Shown in pieces: positions 1 to 11,248 of a stretch of 21,873 nt of DNA (position 1 is the first letter of the stretch; every line of letters begins with the position of its first letter). Origin of the DNA: an uncultured Bacillota bacterium. Lineage in GTDB: Bacteria > Bacillota_I > Bacilli_A > RFN20 > CAG-826. The translations under genes and the position numbers were made by a program. Under the pieces are notes generated by a model that searched no databases, was not told the DNA's origin, and saw nothing but the letters and a program-made list of their open reading frames with translations. The stretch covers positions 1-21,873 of the forward strand of contig CAMORJ010000014.1 of assembly GCA_946623775.1 (NCBI GenBank), read 5' to 3'.

Positions 1-189
1 AGAACGTGTATCGAAATTTAAAGAAAAGCAGACGATTCACATCAAATGAGACGCCGTTTTGTATACTGTGGTTTACACGTTGACCGTTATTTCATATCGA
101 AAAGGTTTTCTAGCCGCTCTACTTTAAAACGGCAAAAGCATAAGCAAAAATAGTCCATTCAAAAGAGGCTAGACATGCATTTATAATCC
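1..189. other. AT-rich region downstream of the HipA-like gene, no gene recognised
   Basis: I see no convincing gene, RNA or terminator here. The only reading frames are very short: a 35-codon basic one on the plus strand from 46 and a 23-codon one on the minus strand. Neither has a ribosome binding site. The end of any neighbouring gene lies outside the window. Confidence 0.4.
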
Positions 190-225
190 GTAACCTACTT
201 TTCGGTTTATGTTGTAGGTTACAAA
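190..225. repeat. Inverted-repeat element, downstream copy, overlapping the kinase stop codon
   Basis: GTAACCTAC (190-198) and its exact reverse complement GTAGGTTAC (214-222) are separated by 15 bases. The same arms recur upstream of the kinase gene at 1549-1606, and the last 20 bases of the two elements, TTTATGTTGTAGGTTACAAA, are identical. The TAA stop of the kinase gene (221-219) lies inside the right arm. As RNA the arms would form a 9-bp hairpin with a 15-base loop. No U-tract follows on the minus strand, so a simple intrinsic terminator is unlikely. It may be a protein-binding site or a recombination or cassette boundary. Confidence 0.8.
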
Positions 226-1529
226 TTCAAAAGACCATTCAAATACTCAATTCGTTCGCGCAGGAAACGAATCAATTCATTCCGATCTCCTGGCGGTGGT
301 AAAGGGACAGAGTCAATACAATCGGCCAATTGGGAATCCGAAAGATTGGGCATCGGATTCTCCCTCAGAATATCCAATGCGCCATCGGTATTTTGAAGGA
401 AAGAAGTAAAGAGTTTGATCATGCCGTCAGACTTTGGATTAGCCGGCAAATTGTTCTGATATCCATAGAGGCAAAGATTATTGTCGAAATTTGGAGAAAG
501 CGATAGAACACCACCGCTTTTTTTGTCTCTCATCAATCCATAATTTTCATTATGGCGATCAACATTGGCAATTAATGCATCAAAACGCATCAGTTCCAAA
601 TACTGTTTCAAAACATCTTTGCCAAAAGGCTTCAGGCCGGAATAAACGAATGCATAATCATCGTCTTCTCCAAGCAACGATACCATTGGTTCAAAATTCG
701 CTTCTTCGGCAAAGTTCTTGCTGAAAACATACGGGGCATCATATCCGTATTCCGCCGTAGGCACTCCTAAAAGAAGAGCAAGGTGATATGCAAGCAATTC
801 GGAAAACGCCTGCTCCACGGATTCGTTTTTATACAAGACCCAGTGGCCGTCAATCTTCCGCCACCCCTTCTCCAGTGATCCACGAGTAGTAAGCTCAGGC
901 GTCAGATGAATCCCCTTCGGACTAAATACAAGCCTACCCATGAGAGATAGTTCTGCATATACGTCGTTTGCGAAACAAACATTCTTGTAGCGTAATTTAG
1001 AGTGTTTGGGTTTAAACCAATAGGTGTCTCCGATGGAGGCACCGTAGGCGTGCATCGCGACATGCTCGTCATCGGTCTCTACAATTCCTAGTGCTTTCTT
1101 CAATAACCTTGCATTCGTGCGGCTGGAGTCTAAAACCCTGCCAGATAGAAATGCCTCGATGGATTTTGTGCGTTTGACAATAAACGGGCATAGTCTCTCA
1201 TCCATATTTACGAGTACGCCTTTGTCGAAGGATGCAACGACGCGGTCGCCGCTCATTAGAAAGCCATCAAAACTGCGCGCAGACTGCGATAATGAAGTTT
1301 TCCTCTTTGCTGACGATTCAATTTCCTTTATGCGTGCCAAAACCTGTCTTCGCTCAGCGATTTTCGCATATAGCCATTCAGTTTCATCAAGGTCAACATA
1401 ATGGCTAACCAACTTTCCGTTTTCCTTATATTGATGATAAAAATATATCTTCCCGTGGATGGTCTTCTTAGAGATATAGCCCGAAGGAAGACTATTCAAA
1501 CGTTGGTAAAGGTCGGAAATCTCGCTCAT
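219..1529 (-). CDS. HipA-like serine/threonine kinase with an extra N-terminal module
   Basis: The C-terminal half carries the HipA-type kinase core: a likely ATP-binding lysine (K234 in WVLYK), a conserved Glu in AFSELLAY (E244), the catalytic loop NVDRHNENYG (D324, N329) and the metal-binding SPNFDNN (D349). Residues 15-45 form a separate small module (LPSGYISKKTI...GKIYFYHQY...) of a type I recall fused to toxin-like proteins in Firmicutes, followed by a charged helix (52-76). HipA kinases phosphorylate aminoacyl-tRNA synthetases or other targets and act as toxins with a HipB repressor; no HipB-like gene is visible here. The start is supported by a promoter whose -10 box ends 6 bases before the ATG; there is no ribosome binding site, so the mRNA may be leaderless. 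Composition is AT-richer than the neighbouring rpoC. It could also be a host-regulatory kinase rather than a toxin. Confidence 0.8.
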   Translation of the reverse strand: MSEISDLYQRLNSLPSGYISKKTIHGKIYFYHQYKENGKLVSHYVDLDETEWLYAKIAERRQVLARIKEIESSAKRKTSLSQSARSFDGFLMSGDRVVASFDKGVLVNMDERLCPFIVKRTKSIEAFLSGRVLDSSRTNARLLKKALGIVETDDEHVAMHAYGASIGDTYWFKPKHSKLRYKNVCFANDVYAELSLMGRLVFSPKGIHLTPELTTRGSLEKGWRKIDGHWVLYKNESVEQAFSELLAYHLALLLGVPTAEYGYDAPYVFSKNFAEEANFEPMVSLLGEDDDYAFVYSGLKPFGKDVLKQYLELMRFDALIANVDRHNENYGLMRDKKSGGVLSLSPNFDNNLCLYGYQNNLPANPKSDGMIKLFTSFLQNTDGALDILRENPMPNLSDSQLADCIDSVPLPPPGDRNELIRFLRERIEYLNGLLNL

Positions 1530-1535
1530 GGAAGA

Positions 1536-1564
1536 AGTATAAAATGATGTAACCTACTTTTCAA
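1536..1564 (-). promoter_or_regulatory. Promoter of the HipA-like gene with a repeat arm in the spacer
   Basis: On the minus strand the -35 TTGAAA (1564-1559), a 17-base spacer and the -10 TATACT (1541-1536) form a good sigma-A promoter. The -10 box ends 6 bases before the ATG at 1529. The repeat arm GTAGGTTAC (1557-1549) lies inside the spacer, so a protein binding it would block RNA polymerase. A second possible -10 (TATAAT, minus strand, about 1629-1624) lies further upstream without a convincing -35. Confidence 0.7.
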
Positions 1565-1606
1565 TATATGTTAACCTACATTTATGTTTATGTTGTAGGT
1601 TACAAA
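1549..1606. repeat. Inverted/tandem repeat element upstream of the HipA-like gene
   Basis: The element reads GTAACCTAC (1549-1557), TTAACCTAC (1571-1579, one mismatch, offset 22 bases) and the inverted arm GTAGGTTAC (1595-1603). The second and third arms are 15 bases apart, exactly as in the downstream copy at 190-222. The spacers are related too (TTTTC..TTATG patterns). The element therefore looks like the downstream one with one extra 22-bp unit. Its promoter-side arm sits between -35 and -10 of the kinase gene. Operator function and cassette-boundary function are both possible. Confidence 0.8.
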
Positions 1607-1663
1607 CCCAAAAAGGCGACCCATTATAGTGAAAATGCTTTTTTGGAGAAGGGGGTTGTATGC

Positions 1664-1696
1664 AAAAAGGCGACTGCGTGATGCAGTCGCCTTTTG
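1664..1696 (-). terminator. Intrinsic terminator of the rplK-rpoC operon
   Basis: Arms 1665-1677 (AAAAGGCGACTGC) and 1683-1695 are perfect complements, giving a 13-bp stem with a 5-base loop. Read on the minus strand the stem ends in a run of U just after rpoC. The A-rich half also extends to 1664. The 12-mer CAAAAAGGCGAC from this terminator recurs at 1609-1620. Confidence 0.9.
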
Positions 1697-1711
1697 CTAT
1701 TTCGGATAAGC

Positions 1712-4700
1712 TTAATCTTCCTGATCGGGACGATCGTGCTTTTCGATGTATTGGCCTTTGACCAAGCGCATCGCATCCAAGACGGAGAAGCCGTCGGTGT
1801 ATTCGTCGAGCTGTTCCTGAGTGTATAGACCAGTGCCAGCGGGAATGAGTTTGCCGGTGATGACATTCTCCTTCAAGCCATGGAGGTTGTCCCTCTTCGC
1901 CTTGATGGCGGCGTCGGTGAGGACGCGGGTGGTTTCCTGGAAGGAAGCCGCAGAGAGGAACGAATCGGTCTCCAAGGCAGCTTTGGTGATGCCGAGGACG
2001 AGAGGCTGGGCAAGGGCAGGACGCTTGCCTTGGAGCAACGCCTGGCCGTTTTCGACGGTGAAGCGTTCCAAGGAGACGCGGGTGCCGGGAAGCATCGAGG
2101 TATCCCCGCCTTCGATGACGACGACTTTGCGAAGCATCTGGCGGATGATGATCTCAAGGTGCTTATCGGAGATGCCGATGCCTTGAGCGGCATAGACCTT
2201 CTGAATCTCTTTGATCATGTAGACCTCGAGCTTCTCAGGGCTATTGGTGACTTCGAGCAACCTCTTCGGGTTGATCGCGCCGTCGGAGATCTTTCCGCCG
2301 GCCTCGACGCGGTCGCCTTCGTTGACCCTTAGGCGCGAGCCATAGGGGGTGAGATAGGTCTTTTCTTCGAGGTCGTTGGCGATGATGACTTCGTGACGGT
2401 CGCCTTGGGCGACGATGGAACGGACAACGCCGTCGATTTCGGAGATGAGCGCTTCGCCCTTGGGGTTACGCGCTTCGACGAGCTCTTGGACACGAGGCAA
2501 ACCTTGCGTGATGTCGGTGCCCGCCATACCGCCGGTATGGAAGACTCGCATCGTGAGCTGGGTGCCAGGTTCGCCGATGGACTGAGCGGCCATGATGCCA
2601 ACTGCTTCGCCAAGGGCGACGAGCTTGCCGGTGGCCATGTTGAGGCCATAGCACTTCTGGCAGACGCCATCGTGGGTGCGGCAGGTGAAGATCGAGCGGA
2701 TCTCGACTTCCTTGATGCCGGCTTTCTCCACGCGGGCAGCCATTTCCTCGGTGATGAGGGTATCGCCGGGGATGAGGACTTCGCCAGAGGCGGGATCGAT
2801 GACATCGTGCATCGAGAAGCGGCCGATGAGGCGCTCCTTGAGGGTGCGGATGATCTGATCGCGGTTGGTGTCGCGGATCTCGCGGACCACGAAGCCGTGG
2901 TCGCAGTGGCAATCGTCCTCGCGGACGATGACATCTTGAGAAACGTCGACGAGACGGCGGGTAAGATAGCCAGAGTCGGCGGTCTTAAGAGCCGTATCAG
3001 CGGAACCCTTACGGGCGCCGTGGGTGTTGATGAAGAATTCGCTGACCTTCATGCCTTGACGGTAGGAGGAGACTATAGGCAACTCGATTTCCTCGTTCTT
3101 CGGGTTGGCGACGAGGCCTTTCATGCCGATCAACTGCTTGAAGTTGTCGACGGAGCCACGAGATCCGGAGTCGGCCATGATGACCAACGGGTTGCGCTTG
3201 TTCTCTTCCATCTGGCGCTGGACGAGGGTCGCGACGTCAGCGGTGACGGCTTTCCAAATGGCGACGATCTTCTTATGGCGCTCCTCACGGGTGAGGTAGC
3301 CTTTGCGGAAGAACTTCTCCACTTCTTCGACCTGCAGGTTGCCCTGATGGACGTGCTCTTCCTTGCCTTCGACGTCGTTGATATCCGAGATGGAGACGGT
3401 GACGGCGGAGACCATAGAGTAGCGGAAGCCTTGGTCTTTGATCTTGTCGAGGACCGCGGAGGTCTTCGAGGTGCCATACTGGCGGAAGATCATGTCGATG
3501 AGAGGTCCAAGCTGCTTCTTGCCGATGGCTTTCTTAAGCGGCAAAGTCGCGATGTACTGGGCAATCGGGGATGGAGCGCCTTCGGAGGCGTCGAGCTTGT
3601 CGCCAAGCTTGGCCACCACATCTTCGGGGCTCACGAACCACGAGACCATATCCTCGATGGAGGCATCGGGTTTGTCGTTGATGTATTTGAAGTCGTCGGG
3701 GAAGACGTCGTTGAAGATGATTTTGCCGACCGAGGTGATGAGGTATTTGTTCTCGATGCCCTCGGGGAAGTTGCCTTCAGCAACCTCATTGGCGAGCCAT
3801 TCGTCTTTGTGGATGGCTTTGGCGGGGATGGCGATGCGGTTGTGCAGCGACACGGCGCCGGTTTCATAGGCGAGGCGGACTTCGTCGGTGGAGACGAAGA
3901 CTTTGCCTTCCATGAGGGCGAAGCGCTCATCGGCTTCGGCCATGTTGAGGAGCTCTTTGCGCTCTTCGACGGCGACGCCGGTGAGTTCTTCGAGCTTCTC
4001 TTTCGCGCGGAGTTCTTCGGCGCGATCATGGAAGTCTTGCCTGGATTCTTCGGTGGTGAGGTGGAAGTTGCCGAGGATCATGTCCTGAGAAGGAATGACG
4101 ATGGCCTTGCCATCCTTCGGGCCGAGGATGTTGTTGGAAGCGAGCATGAGCTCCACCGCTTCTCTCTGCGCGGCTCTTCCTAGCGGAACGTGGACGGCCA
4201 TCTGGTCGCCATCGAAGTCGGCGTTGAATCCAGGGCAGACGAGCGGATGCAAGCGGATGGCGCGGCCATCGACGAGCTTCGGCTGGAAGGCCTGGATGGA
4301 GAGACGGTGAAGGGTCGGGGCGCGGTTGAGGAGCACGGGGTGCTCGGAGATGATGCGCTCGACGATATCGAACACGATCGGATCGTAACGGTCGATGATT
4401 TTGTCAGCCGCTTTGTGGGCGGAGACGATCTTCTCGCGGATTAGAACGGCGGCGATGAACGGACGGAGCAGCTGGACGGCCATTTCGCGGGGAAGTCCGC
4501 ACTGGTACATCCTGAGGTCCGGTCCAACCGCGATGACGGAACGTCCGGAATAGTCGACGCGTTTGCCGAGAAGGTTCTGACGGAAGCGTCCGGGCTTGCC
4601 CTTAAGTCCCGCGGAGAGGGACTTAAGCGGACGGCCGGACGGGCCGGTGACGGCTTTGCCGCGGCGGCCGTTGTCGATTAAGGCATCGACGGCTTCCTGA

Positions 4701-5740
4701 AGCATACGCTTTTCGTTCATCAAGATGACGTAAGGCGCGCTCATGTCGATCAATCTCTTAAGACGGGTGTTGCGCGAGATGACGCGGCGATACAGATCGT
4801 TGAGGTCGCTCGCGGCGAAACGTCCGCCGTCGAGGGCGAGCATCGGACGGAGATCGGGTGGGATGACGGGGATGACGTCAAGGACCATCCATTCCGGCTT
4901 CTGCCCGGATTCGCGGAAGGCCGAGATGACTTCAAGGCGCTTGGCGAGCTTGACGCGGGCCTGGCCCTTGGATTCGCGGAGTTCTTCCGAGATGGCGGCG
5001 AATTCTTTGTCGAGATCGACTTCGTGGAGCAATCTCTTGATGGCATCGGCGCCCTCGCCGAATTCAGCGCCGGTGAAGGCGGAGATGAAGGCGGCGGAGG
5101 TGAAGAAGTCGAAGGTCTCCTGAGGATTCTGCATCCTGGCGATGAGCTCATCGGCTCTTTCATCGGCCGAGCTGCCGGCCTCGATGAGGCCTTGGTTGCG
5201 GATATCGTTGATGGCGTCGACGAATTTGACACGTGCGACGGACTCGGAGAGGTAATCCTTGTATTGGAGGACTTGGCTCTTGCCGGGGTTCAAGACGATA
5301 TGGGCAGCGAAGTAGATGACGTCCTCGAGTTGCTTCGGGGTGACGTCAAGGACGAGTCCCATGCGGGATGGGATCGATTTGAGGTACCAGATGTGGGCGC
5401 AGGGGGAGACGAGCTCGATGTGGCCCATCCTCTCGCGGCGGAATTCTTTCGAGATGACCTCGACTCCGCACTTCTCGCAGGTGATGCCCTGATAACGGAT
5501 CTTCTTGTATTTGCCGCAATGGCATTCGTAGTCCTTGGCAGGACCGAAGATCTTCTCGCAGAACAAGCCGCCCATTTCGGGTTTCTGGCTGCGATAGTTG
5601 ATGGTTTCGGCGCGGGTGACCTCGCCATGGCTCCATGAACGGATGGTTTCGGGGGAGGCTAAGCCGACTTTGACGGCACCAAGGGTGTTGATGTCGAACA
5701 AGTCGTCATGACGCTTGGTAGGGAATTCTCTTTCAGACAT
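1712..5740 (-). CDS. rpoC: DNA-directed RNA polymerase subunit beta'
   Basis: This is the largest RNA polymerase subunit, which forms the clamp and supplies the catalytic Mg2+. The N-terminal zinc site is C73, C75, C88, C91. The catalytic loop NADFDGDQMAVH places the metal-binding Asp at 508, 510 and 512. The second zinc site is C944, C1020, C1027, C1030. The trigger loop reads straight through LTMRVFHTGGMAGTDITQGLP, so the proteobacterial SI3 insertion is absent. At 1342 residues it is about 140 longer than the B. subtilis protein as I remember it; a charged segment around 563-605 and long tracts near 640-740 contribute. An AAGGAGG site precedes the ATG and overlaps the end of rpoB (18 bases between genes). 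A terminator follows. Confidence 0.98.
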   Translation of the reverse strand: MSEREFPTKRHDDLFDINTLGAVKVGLASPETIRSWSHGEVTRAETINYRSQKPEMGGLFCEKIFGPAKDYECHCGKYKKIRYQGITCEKCGVEVISKEFRRERMGHIELVSPCAHIWYLKSIPSRMGLVLDVTPKQLEDVIYFAAHIVLNPGKSQVLQYKDYLSESVARVKFVDAINDIRNQGLIEAGSSADERADELIARMQNPQETFDFFTSAAFISAFTGAEFGEGADAIKRLLHEVDLDKEFAAISEELRESKGQARVKLAKRLEVISAFRESGQKPEWMVLDVIPVIPPDLRPMLALDGGRFAASDLNDLYRRVISRNTRLKRLIDMSAPYVILMNEKRMLQEAVDALIDNGRRGKAVTGPSGRPLKSLSAGLKGKPGRFRQNLLGKRVDYSGRSVIAVGPDLRMYQCGLPREMAVQLLRPFIAAVLIREKIVSAHKAADKIIDRYDPIVFDIVERIISEHPVLLNRAPTLHRLSIQAFQPKLVDGRAIRLHPLVCPGFNADFDGDQMAVHVPLGRAAQREAVELMLASNNILGPKDGKAIVIPSQDMILGNFHLTTEESRQDFHDRAEELRAKEKLEELTGVAVEERKELLNMAEADERFALMEGKVFVSTDEVRLAYETGAVSLHNRIAIPAKAIHKDEWLANEVAEGNFPEGIENKYLITSVGKIIFNDVFPDDFKYINDKPDASIEDMVSWFVSPEDVVAKLGDKLDASEGAPSPIAQYIATLPLKKAIGKKQLGPLIDMIFRQYGTSKTSAVLDKIKDQGFRYSMVSAVTVSISDINDVEGKEEHVHQGNLQVEEVEKFFRKGYLTREERHKKIVAIWKAVTADVATLVQRQMEENKRNPLVIMADSGSRGSVDNFKQLIGMKGLVANPKNEEIELPIVSSYRQGMKVSEFFINTHGARKGSADTALKTADSGYLTRRLVDVSQDVIVREDDCHCDHGFVVREIRDTNRDQIIRTLKERLIGRFSMHDVIDPASGEVLIPGDTLITEEMAARVEKAGIKEVEIRSIFTCRTHDGVCQKCYGLNMATGKLVALGEAVGIMAAQSIGEPGTQLTMRVFHTGGMAGTDITQGLPRVQELVEARNPKGEALISEIDGVVRSIVAQGDRHEVIIANDLEEKTYLTPYGSRLRVNEGDRVEAGGKISDGAINPKRLLEVTNSPEKLEVYMIKEIQKVYAAQGIGISDKHLEIIIRQMLRKVVVIEGGDTSMLPGTRVSLERFTVENGQALLQGKRPALAQPLVLGITKAALETDSFLSAASFQETTRVLTDAAIKAKRDNLHGLKENVITGKLIPAGTGLYTQEQLDEYTDGFSVLDAMRLVKGQYIEKHDRPDQED

Positions 5741-5758
5741 TGTTGCTTACCTCCTTCT

Positions 5759-9478
<3,720 letters not shown>

Positions 9479-9492
9479 GTGTTCTTTACTCC

Positions 9493-10095
9493 TTATTTTT
9501 TCGCGATGAGGATGCGGAATCCTTTCTTCGAGGCGACTTTGCTTACCTCTGGGAACAGCGTCCTGAGATAGGCCTCGCAGGATTCGGCGCCCTGCTTTTT
9601 GCGGATGACTAGGATCAATTGACCGCCTTGATGAAGATGGTCAATCGCGCCCGCGTACATCGCGTACGTGACCTTTTTACCCGCGCGAATAGGCGGGTTG
9701 GTCACGATGGTGGAGAATCGTTTTCCATCCAGAGACGCATACACGTCGCTTTCTAGGATGGTGACGTTGTTGGGGGTTAAGCCGAGGCTTGCGGCATTCT
9801 TCCGCGCGCATTCTAAGGCACGAAGATTGACATCGGCCAAAGTGACTTTGCGGTTATGATCGACGTCGGCGAGGACCAGCCCAATGGGCCCAATTCCGCA
9901 GCCGAGATCGAGTATTTCAGACCCAAGATCGGTCTTGGCGATGGTTTCAAGCAACAATCTACTACCATCATCAAGGCCATCTTTGGAGAATACCCCGGCA
10001 TCGCTTACAAAGGTGTACTTTTTCTCGAAGATCGAGAAGGAATACGTAATGTCTTCGTGGGCAAGGTTTTCGACGTTATCGAAGTATTGCGGCAT
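9493..10095 (-). CDS. YbxB/RsmC-like 16S rRNA guanine methyltransferase
   Basis: This is a class I SAM-dependent methyltransferase. It has the SAM-binding motif DLGCGIGPIGL, an acidic residue after the next strand (LADVNLRALE) and the catalytic motif TNPPIRAGK typical of N2-guanine methyltransferases of the RsmC family, which act on 16S rRNA. A ybxB gene occupies the same place between rplL and rpoB in B. subtilis, so the role is probably the same. I chose the ATG at 10095 (MPQYFDN, 200 residues) because a strong AAAGGAGG lies about 10 bases upstream; the ATG 27 bases earlier lies before that site. A hairpin (10121-10158) separates it from rplL. Confidence 0.88.
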   Translation of the reverse strand: MPQYFDNVENLAHEDITYSFSIFEKKYTFVSDAGVFSKDGLDDGSRLLLETIAKTDLGSEILDLGCGIGPIGLVLADVDHNRKVTLADVNLRALECARKNAASLGLTPNNVTILESDVYASLDGKRFSTIVTNPPIRAGKKVTYAMYAGAIDHLHQGGQLILVIRKKQGAESCEAYLRTLFPEVSKVASKKGFRILIAKK

Positions 10096-10120
10096 GCGAA
10101 TCCATCCTCCTTTAAAGCGC

Positions 10121-10158
10121 AATAACCCCGCCCCGAAATGAATCGAGGCGGGTGTTAT
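10121..10158 (-). terminator. Hairpin between rplL and the methyltransferase/rpoB genes, likely attenuator
   Basis: AATAACCCCGCCCCGA (from 10121) pairs with TCGAGGCGGGTGTTATT (to about 10159) with one bulge and one mismatch, leaving a short AATGAA loop. On the minus strand the 3' side ends in GGGGUUAUU rather than a long U-run, so termination is probably partial. A leaky terminator here fits the known need for more ribosomal stalk protein than RNA polymerase. Confidence 0.6.
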
Positions 10159-10178
10159 TAATGTGGTTTGAGTCGAAA

Positions 10179-10559
10179 TTACTTAACTTCGACAGTGGCG
10201 CCGGCAGCTTCGAGTTGCTTCTTGAACTCTTCGCCTTCGACAGGAGAGACGTGCTCTTTGATGGCGGCGGGAAGGGCCTCGGTGAGCTTCTTGGCTTCCA
10301 TCAAGGAGAGGCCGGTGATGGCGACGACGGCCTTGATGACCTGGAGCTTGCTGGCTCCGACGTCCTTCAAGAAGACAGAGACTTCGGACGGTCCCTTTTC
10401 GACGGGTCCTTCTTCCTCAGCGGGGGCGGCAGCGCCTCCGGAAACGACAGCGGCGGTGACTCCGAATTCGGCTTCGACGGCCTTGACTAGGTCGGCGAGT
10501 TCGAGGACGGAGAACTCTTTAAGAGAAGCAATGATCTCTTCGACAGTGAGCTTTGCCAT
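10179..10559 (-). CDS. rplL: Ribosomal protein L7/L12
   Basis: This 126-residue stalk protein has the N-terminal dimerisation helix pair (MAKLTVEEIIASLKEFSVLELADLVKAVE), an Ala/Gly/Glu-rich hinge (about 40-58) and the C-terminal factor-binding domain (about 59-126, ending GATVEVK). It recruits translational GTPases to the ribosome. In the factor-binding helix the common pattern KAVRxxTGLGLKEAK is KAVVAITGLSLMEAK, so the Arg and Lys equal to E. coli R73 and K81 are Val and Met. An AAGGAGG site precedes the ATG. The gene is 14 bases after rplJ, the usual order that lets L10 bind L12 dimers. Confidence 0.97.
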   Translation of the reverse strand: MAKLTVEEIIASLKEFSVLELADLVKAVEAEFGVTAAVVSGGAAAPAEEEGPVEKGPSEVSVFLKDVGASKLQVIKAVVAITGLSLMEAKKLTEALPAAIKEHVSPVEGEEFKKQLEAAGATVEVK

Positions 10560-10573
10560 GGTGATTTTCCTCC

Positions 10574-11089
10574 TTAGTTGGCAGCTGCCTCAGCGGCAGC
10601 GGGATTTTGTTTGTCGACGATCGCTTTGATGGTCGCGGCAAACTTCGTGATAGGTGCATTCAAGCACGATAGGAACATGGATAGTAATCCGTTCTTGTCC
10701 GGGAGTTTGCTGACGGCCTTGACTCCATCGGCATCGAGGACGCGTCCTTCGACGAGTCCGCCTTTGATGACGAGGTGCTCATGGGTGCGGGCAAACTTCA
10801 CAAGAGCCTTCGGGCCGGTCGAGATCTCTTCAGAGAAGACAAACGCGTTCGGTCCATTGAGCAAATCGCCTAGGTCAGGGCGCTTCGTGTCTTCGAGGGC
10901 GCGGCGGACCATCGTGTTCTTGTAAACGACGAAGGTGGATTTCGCGGATTCGAGCGAGCGGCGGAGTTCCTGGAGTTCAGCGACGGTCAATCCTTGATAA
11001 GAGACGACGGTGAAGGACTGTGCGCCTTTGAGATTCTCATCAATCTCGGCGACGGTCTTCTTCTTTGCTTCTAGAACTTGCTGGTTCAT
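10574..11089 (-). CDS. rplJ: Ribosomal protein L10
   Basis: L10 anchors L7/L12 dimers to 23S rRNA and represses its own operon by binding the mRNA leader. At 171 residues the protein has the normal length. It has the N-terminal KKKTVAEIDENLKGAQSFTVVSYQGLTVAEL pattern split by typical L10 residues (FTVVSYQGLTVAELQELRR), the YKNTMVRRAL motif, and an alanine-rich C-terminal helix (NPAAAEAAAN) that would carry the L12 dimers. The start is supported by a strong AAAGGAGG. The 159-base gap to rplA holds the leader described separately. Confidence 0.97.
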   Translation of the reverse strand: MNQQVLEAKKKTVAEIDENLKGAQSFTVVSYQGLTVAELQELRRSLESAKSTFVVYKNTMVRRALEDTKRPDLGDLLNGPNAFVFSEEISTGPKALVKFARTHEHLVIKGGLVEGRVLDADGVKAVSKLPDKNGLLSMFLSCLNAPITKFAATIKAIVDKQNPAAAEAAAN

Positions 11090-11248
11090 GTTTCTACCTC
11101 CTTTCCTGGATATATGTGTGATGCTTCGTTATAACTAGTGGGTATTGTGAATTTTTCATAACCTCAGCAGGGTGGAACTTTTAAGGCACTTGCCCCCGGC
11201 TATCTTAGGTATAGGAAGCGGTTCACCAAATTTGGGTTTTCGCCGTAA
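11090..11248 (-). promoter_or_regulatory. L10-type ribosomal protein leader of rplJ-rplL
   Basis: The 159-base untranslated stretch between rplA and rplJ carries the short signature CCTGCTGAGGTT (minus strand, about 11170-11159) that I recall in Firmicutes L10 leaders, preceded by a GGCA/TGCC mini-hairpin in a G-rich segment (about 11188-11197). L10 or the L10(L12)4 complex binds such leaders through a kink-turn and lowers expression. I have not folded the RNA; the assignment rests on position, length and the motif. Confidence 0.6.

Noticed and set aside
46..153. 35-codon basic open frame on the plus strand
   Set aside because: Short, without a ribosome binding site or promoter; nothing known matches.
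1117..1401. Plus-strand frames opposite the kinase gene (also 491-724)
   Set aside because: They overlap a gene with clear kinase motifs and have low-quality translations.
190..1606. CRISPR array
   Set aside because: Only two repeat clusters, separated by a complete gene, with no regular spacers and no cas gene.
2393..4183. 596-codon open frame on the plus strand, antisense to rpoC
   Set aside because: It is a shadow of rpoC. The highly expressed genes avoid TTA, CTA and TCA codons, so the opposite strand lacks stops. The translation is rich in Asp, Gly, Val and Ala with no domain and no ribosome binding site. The same holds for the long antisense frames at 5024-5638, 7394-7975 and 8231-9172.
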